Assembly: GCA_035940955.1 (NCBI GenBank)
Contig: DASZEJ010000146.1
Coordinates: 1-14,459 of the forward strand
Direction of reading: 5' to 3'
DNA from: CADCVT01 sp035940955
GTDB lineage: Bacteria; Actinomycetota; Thermoleophilia; Solirubrobacterales; Solirubrobacteraceae
Length of the DNA stretch: 14,459 nucleotides
Shown: positions 14,412 through 14,459 of the stretch, one piece after another
Position numbering within the stretch: the first letter of the stretch is position 1
Layout: every line of letters starts with the position of its first letter
Notes under the pieces: model-generated
Database searches by the model: none
The model's input: the letters and a program-made list of their open reading frames with translations, nothing else
What the model was told of the DNA's origin: nothing
Translations under genes and position numbers: made by a program

Positions 14412-14459
14412 AGCGAGTCGAGCGCCGAGCCGACGGCCTGCGCGCCCGCGCGCAGGCCG
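14408..14459 (-). CDS. Possible 3' end of a convergent gene, truncated by window edge
   Basis: On the minus strand a frame open to the right edge ends in TAG at 14410-14408, sharing the CTAG tetranucleotide with the NRPS stop. The visible C-terminus is GLRAGAQAVGSALDSL. Sixteen residues are too few to name a family, and in DNA this GC-rich open frames are common, so this is only a candidate. If real, it ends the cluster's second operon in a tail-to-tail arrangement. Confidence 0.35.
   Translation of the reverse strand, partial: GLRAGAQAVGSALDSL
14434..14459. terminator. Perfect inverted repeat after the second NRPS, possible terminator
   Basis: CGGCCTGCGCGC (14434-14445) and its exact reverse complement (14448-14459) are separated by two bases, 22 bp after the NRPS stop. 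The stem is very GC-rich. The window ends at its last base, so whether a T-tract follows or the arms extend cannot be seen. It could terminate the operon or be structure within the convergent gene. Confidence 0.4.

Overview
The window is very GC-rich, with nearly every third codon position G or C. Genes are packed with ATGA/TGATG overlaps, and several appear to have leaderless promoters. This points to a high-GC actinobacterium. A Thermoleophilia-type genus is possible, but that is only a guess. The region is a compact non-ribosomal peptide (NRPS) biosynthetic cluster, apparently previously unnamed, with a candidate free-amino-acid halogenase at its head.

Layout. (1) 1-630, minus strand: the N-terminal 210 residues of an amidophosphoribosyltransferase (PurF-like), running off the left edge and probably marking the flank. 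(2) 713-7806, plus strand, a tightly packed operon: a BesD-type Fe(II)/2-oxoglutarate halogenase with an H-x-G iron site, a CPA2 cation/proton antiporter, a C-A-T-TE NRPS, and a stand-alone type II thioesterase with a Cys nucleophile. (3) 7807-8007: a convergent intergenic region holding two 43-bp palindromic repeats in direct orientation. (4) 8008-9345, minus strand: an MFS exporter. (5) 9346-9422: a divergent promoter region whose two -35 boxes form an inverted repeat. (6) 9423-14411, plus strand, a second operon: FkbM-family methyltransferase, cytochrome P450, and a second NRPS (degenerate C-A-T). (7) 14408-14459: the end of a probable convergent gene and a perfect 12-bp-arm hairpin.

How the parts may work together (inference). 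The second NRPS has a Phe-like specificity code (DAWTVAAVCK) and a C-like N-terminus without the catalytic histidines, as expected of an initiation module. The first NRPS has a complete C domain, an A domain with an unfamiliar code (DAFHLGCMLK), a carrier domain and a TE, so it can extend and release. The minimal product is a dipeptide, order second-protein residue then first-protein residue. The halogenase is the first gene of the operon that makes the extension/release module. Its known relatives act on free amino acids, so one of the two residues may be a chlorinated amino acid. The P450 and methyltransferase are co-transcribed with the Phe-like module and are natural candidates for modifying that residue or the product. 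The MFS protein and the antiporter are the likely export and self-protection functions. No MbtH-like protein, epimerase, transposase, tRNA, rRNA, CRISPR array or pathway regulator was seen.
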